From: an uncultured Bacteroidales bacterium
Lineage (GTDB): Bacteria > Bacteroidota > Bacteroidia > Bacteroidales > Bacteroidaceae
Assembly: GCA_902799355.1 (NCBI GenBank)
Contig: CADCAG010000008.1
Coordinates: forward strand, 1 to 64,000
Length of the DNA: 64,000 nt
Direction: 5' to 3'
The notes under the pieces were generated by a model. That model did no database searches. It was not told the origin of the DNA and saw nothing but the letters and a program-made list of their open reading frames with translations. Below, piece by piece: positions 61,142 to 64,000 of the stretch; the stretch's first letter is position 1; every line of letters starts with the position of its first letter. Position numbers and translations under genes: made by a program.

Positions 61142-63811
61142 ATGAGAAGGCTTCTTTTGTTTGTGATGCTGGTAATTGTCGGACAGTCGGCAATGGCCCA
61201 GGGTAATCGACACCGTATGGTGCCGATTACCACCGACAATCCTATGGTGCACGACCCCGTGATGGCTTTTGAGGATGATGTTTATCACCTCTACTGTACA
61301 GGCATCGGCATCCAGCACATGACCTCCAAGGATCGTCGCACATGGACGATAGACCCCACACCCGTTATAACCGTGATGCCACAGTGGACACGCGACTCGG
61401 TGCCTGGGTTCGAGCACCATGTGTGGGCGCCCGACGTCATACGCTGGCACAACCGCTGGTGGCTGGCCTATAGCTGTTCTACGTTCGGCAAGAACGGTTC
61501 AGCTATCGGACTGCTTAGTACGCCGTCGCTCTCTGCACCCGTCTGGAATGATGAGGGCTGCATCGTCTCCTCTCGTGAACATCGCAATAATTGGAATGCC
61601 ATTGATCCGTGTTTTGTCATTGACGACAATGACCAACCCTGGATGGCGTGGGGCTCGTTCTGGGACGGTATCCAACTGATACGTCTCGACAGCACCATGC
61701 ATGTCGCTAAAGGTGAACAGTCGCGCACCATTGCCCGCCGCTATTCGCCTACAGCCAAAAATGTCCCTGCGAATCCTACGTCCAAGTATGCGGGCACCAA
61801 TGCCATCGAGGCTCCCTTCATCTACAAGCATGGAGGCTGGTACTACCTCTTTGTGGCGTGGGACTACTGTTGCCGCGGCTCGCTGAGCAACTACCGTGTA
61901 GCGGTGGGACGTTCCCGCACGGTCGACGGTCCTTACCTCGACCGCAATGGTGTAGACATGCGCGAGGGTGGGGGTACGCTCTTCATCGAGGGCGACAAGA
62001 AGCAGTATGAGGCTGCTGGCCACTGTGCTGTCTACCGCTTTGGCGATGAGGATGTCTTCATCTGTCATGGCTATAGCATCGAACACAAGGGCGCCAGCAT
62101 ACTCATGCAGCGCCCCATACGTTGGACTGCCGACGGTTGGCCCGAGGTCTACAACCCACAGTTCCGCAACCCGATGCTTTTCTCCGATGTTCCCGACCAC
62201 GACATTATCCGTGTCGGCGACACCTATTACATGGTATCCACGACGATGCACTTTGCACCAGGTTGTGGCATCATGAAGTCAACAGACCTCACCAACTGGC
62301 AGGTCGTCAACTATGCCTACGACGCGCTCGACGAGGGCGACAACTTCCGACTGCTCAACCGACAGAGCGAGTATAGCAACGGACAGTGGGCTACCAACCT
62401 GCGCTACGATCCTTACGAGAAGCTCTACTATATGATGATGACGTGCAACACGACGAAGACGACGTACTTCTATGTCACCGACGACATAGAGAACGGGCGC
62501 TGGCACATGTCGAAGACAGAGATGTGCTACGACCCCGGACTGCTCTTCGAAGACACAGGCAAGGAGATGAAGAAGTACGTGTTGCACCCTGCCACCACCT
62601 TTGACGACCACGCCATGTATCTGCGCGAGATGAAGGTCGACAAGCAGTGGAACGTCACCGTCAGCGAGCGTCGCAAGGTCATCGACTACGCCAATCTGCA
62701 GAACCCTGCCCGCGGACTGCGTGCTGAGGGCTACCACGGCTACAAGATTGGTGACTATTACTATATCTTCATGATACAAGGCATGGACGGTCAGCGCCAG
62801 GAGATTGTCTGGCGCTCACGCGACTTGTTCAATGGTCCTTGGGAAGGACGTCTGGTGTTCGGTGGCGAGATGGTCGACGAGTTTGGCCATACGCAGATGC
62901 TTACCAACGGCATTGGCCAGGGTGGCGTCGTACAGGCTGCTGACAGCACGTGGTGGTGCTTCCTCTTCAAAGACTACGGCAGTGTAGGGCGCATGCCTGT
63001 TCTGTTGCCTATGACGTGGAGCGCCGACGGCTGGCCCATCGTGGGCACTGGCAAGTCGTCAAACAGCCTGGCTGCTGGAAAGAATATGACGACTCCGCTG
63101 ATGGTCGACCTGCCTGCCCAGAAGGGCATCGGCATTGTGCTCAGCGACGACTTCCTGTCGTGGAAACCCGCCAAGAGCAAGAGCCGCTTTGGATGGCGGT
63201 GGAAGAACAGCCTCTTGGGCAACAAGCGTCAGGGGTGGCTCAGTCCCGTATGGCAGTGGAACCACGTGCCCGACATGAAGAGCTGGAGCCTCACTGAGCG
63301 CAAGGGGTGGTTGCGACTGAAGACCACTGCTGTCGCTCACCACATCCGTGATGCCCGCAACACACTGACTCAGCGCACCTATGGACCTACCTGTCAGGGC
63401 GAGGTGCTCGTAGATGTCTCGCAGATGAAAGACGGCGACGTCGCCGGACTGGCATGCTTCCAGAATCGCTATGGCTTTGTGGGTATTAAGAAGGAAAATG
63501 GAAACTACTATATAGTCATGCACAAGGCCATGTGGAAGGACGATGCTGTGGGGAAAGAGATGGAAAGATGTAAGATGGATGATGGCAGAAGTAAGATATA
63601 CCTCCGCTTCGAAGCCGACTTCCGCAATCTGACAGACAAGGCTACATTTGCCTACAGTCTGGACGGCAACGAGTGGCACGCCATTGGCGACACGCTGCAG
63701 ATGTATTACGACTGGCCCGACTTCTGCGGCTACCGCTTCGCACTGTTCCACTATGCCACGAAAGAGGCGGGCGGCATTGCCGACTTCGACTACTTCCGCG
63801 TAACAGAGTAG
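61142..63811 (+). CDS. Double GH43 enzyme (arabinanase plus arabinofuranosidase/xylosidase type)
   Basis: The 889-residue protein has a signal peptide ending in SAMAQ and no lipobox, and carries two GH43 propellers. The first (about 28-345) has MVHDPVMAFEDD, HHVWAPDVIRWHNRW, NAIDPCFVIDDND and IEAPFIYKHGGWYYLF. The second (about 346-670) has NPMLFSDVPDHDIIRVGDTYYMVSTT, DPGLLFED and AEGYHGYKIGDYYYIF. The C-terminal ~210 residues form the beta-sandwich common to GH43 subfamily 12-type enzymes. The order suggests a periplasmic enzyme that both cuts arabinan fragments and trims them. Degenerate heptamers (63557-63598) encode EMERCKMDDGRSKI in the C-terminal domain. It begins 10 bases after the preceding gene. 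Confidence 0.85.
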   Translation: MRRLLLFVMLVIVGQSAMAQGNRHRMVPITTDNPMVHDPVMAFEDDVYHLYCTGIGIQHMTSKDRRTWTIDPTPVITVMPQWTRDSVPGFEHHVWAPDVIRWHNRWWLAYSCSTFGKNGSAIGLLSTPSLSAPVWNDEGCIVSSREHRNNWNAIDPCFVIDDNDQPWMAWGSFWDGIQLIRLDSTMHVAKGEQSRTIARRYSPTAKNVPANPTSKYAGTNAIEAPFIYKHGGWYYLFVAWDYCCRGSLSNYRVAVGRSRTVDGPYLDRNGVDMREGGGTLFIEGDKKQYEAAGHCAVYRFGDEDVFICHGYSIEHKGASILMQRPIRWTADGWPEVYNPQFRNPMLFSDVPDHDIIRVGDTYYMVSTTMHFAPGCGIMKSTDLTNWQVVNYAYDALDEGDNFRLLNRQSEYSNGQWATNLRYDPYEKLYYMMMTCNTTKTTYFYVTDDIENGRWHMSKTEMCYDPGLLFEDTGKEMKKYVLHPATTFDDHAMYLREMKVDKQWNVTVSERRKVIDYANLQNPARGLRAEGYHGYKIGDYYYIFMIQGMDGQRQEIVWRSRDLFNGPWEGRLVFGGEMVDEFGHTQMLTNGIGQGGVVQAADSTWWCFLFKDYGSVGRMPVLLPMTWSADGWPIVGTGKSSNSLAAGKNMTTPLMVDLPAQKGIGIVLSDDFLSWKPAKSKSRFGWRWKNSLLGNKRQGWLSPVWQWNHVPDMKSWSLTERKGWLRLKTTAVAHHIRDARNTLTQRTYGPTCQGEVLVDVSQMKDGDVAGLACFQNRYGFVGIKKENGNYYIVMHKAMWKDDAVGKEMERCKMDDGRSKIYLRFEADFRNLTDKATFAYSLDGNEWHAIGDTLQMYYDWPDFCGYRFALFHYATKEAGGIADFDYFRVTE
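63557..63598. repeat. Degenerate heptanucleotide array in the double GH43 gene
   Basis: Six 7-bp-phased units around (A/T)AAGATG (GAGATGG, AAAGATG, TAAGATG, GATGATG, GCAGAAG, TAAGATA); frame preserved (14 codons). Confidence 0.65.
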
Positions 63812-63878
63812 GAGATTCTCCTACAATATAAAACATACGACGGGAAATTGCGTTATGATAATACTAAAGTATACAGAT

Positions 63879-64000
63879 ATGAAGAAAACCTTATTGACAA
63901 TGGCTTTCGCCATGAGTGCCGCATGGGGTGCTATGGCTCAGAGTGTGATGGACGTAAACACCAAGAAACTGGGGGCACCCATCCAGCAAACGATGTATGG
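63879..64000 (+). CDS. Probable GH51 alpha-L-arabinofuranosidase, N-terminal fragment
   Basis: Forty codons are visible: a signal peptide (MKKTLLTMAFAMSAAWGAMAQ) and then MDVNTKKLGAPIQQTMYG, which matches the start of GH51 arabinofuranosidases (the following residues are normally FFEDI). The gene runs off the window. It fits the arabinan locus: GH51 would release arabinose from the fragments made by the GH43 enzymes. The call rests on a short match and on context. Confidence 0.6.
   Translation, partial: MKKTLLTMAFAMSAAWGAMAQSVMDVNTKKLGAPIQQTMY

Overview
The window looks like a chromosome segment from a Prevotellaceae-type Bacteroidota (Prevotella/Segatella or a close relative). The basis is the repeated TAnnTTTG -7 promoter boxes with a TTG/TTTG about 20 bp upstream, two SusC/SusD glycan-uptake loci, DUF4369 and FISUMP-type lipoproteins, type IX-like C-terminal tails, GH97 and GH43 enzymes, and the near absence of Shine-Dalgarno sequences. 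No rRNA, CRISPR array or prophage structural module is visible. One tRNA is present.

Region 1 (1-6.3 kb) is accessory and visibly AT-richer between about 0.8 and 5 kb. It holds a truncated VapE-type P-loop gene, an intergenic stretch with two repeat families, a promoter-driven structured RNA candidate, and a four-gene cassette (two lipoproteins, an SPFH/GYF protein and a zinc-ribbon/CFI-box protein). It ends with a REP-associated (Y1, HUH) transposase gene whose stop codon overlaps the 3' end of tRNA-Arg(CCG).

Region 2 (6.5-15 kb) is housekeeping: asnA, dnaX, an ftsB/divIC-like gene, and a tightly overlapping operon of a DUF4369 lipoprotein, dihydroorotase, a stand-alone MetH-activation domain protein, a metallophosphoesterase and PlsC.

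Region 3 (15.2-28.7 kb) begins with a SusC/SusD locus whose SusC reading frame carries an in-frame TAG at codon 61, followed by two surface lipoproteins. After a terminator comes a duplicated two-gene module: a polytopic membrane protein plus a PD40 beta-propeller lipoprotein with a CxxCH haem-c-like motif, present twice in a row.

Region 4 (28.8-47.6 kb) is mixed: ettA, a dolichol-phosphate-mannose-type glycosyltransferase, mfd, a GH97 glycosidase, an hsp20 gene with a sigma-54-type promoter and a consensus Shine-Dalgarno, a porin, a transglutaminase-like protein, aspS, two winged-helix proteins, and a minus-strand cluster (epimerase, subtilase, acetyltransferase, glycosyltransferase).

Region 5 (47.8-64 kb) is a polysaccharide utilisation locus that I infer targets arabinan. 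A membrane-spanning propeller/AraC regulator without a kinase precedes SusC, SusD, two proteins built from one repeated beta-type domain, a GH43 lipoprotein, a double-GH43 enzyme and the start of a probable GH51 arabinofuranosidase. A 21-bp-spaced direct repeat sits directly upstream of the susC promoter box.

Across the window there are short tandem arrays with a 7-bp unit, several of them inside reading frames, and G/C-rich palindromic insertions in mfd and in a glycosyltransferase gene. These repeats, together with the REP-type transposase, the kinase-less regulator and the duplicated CxxCH module, are the points most worth following up.
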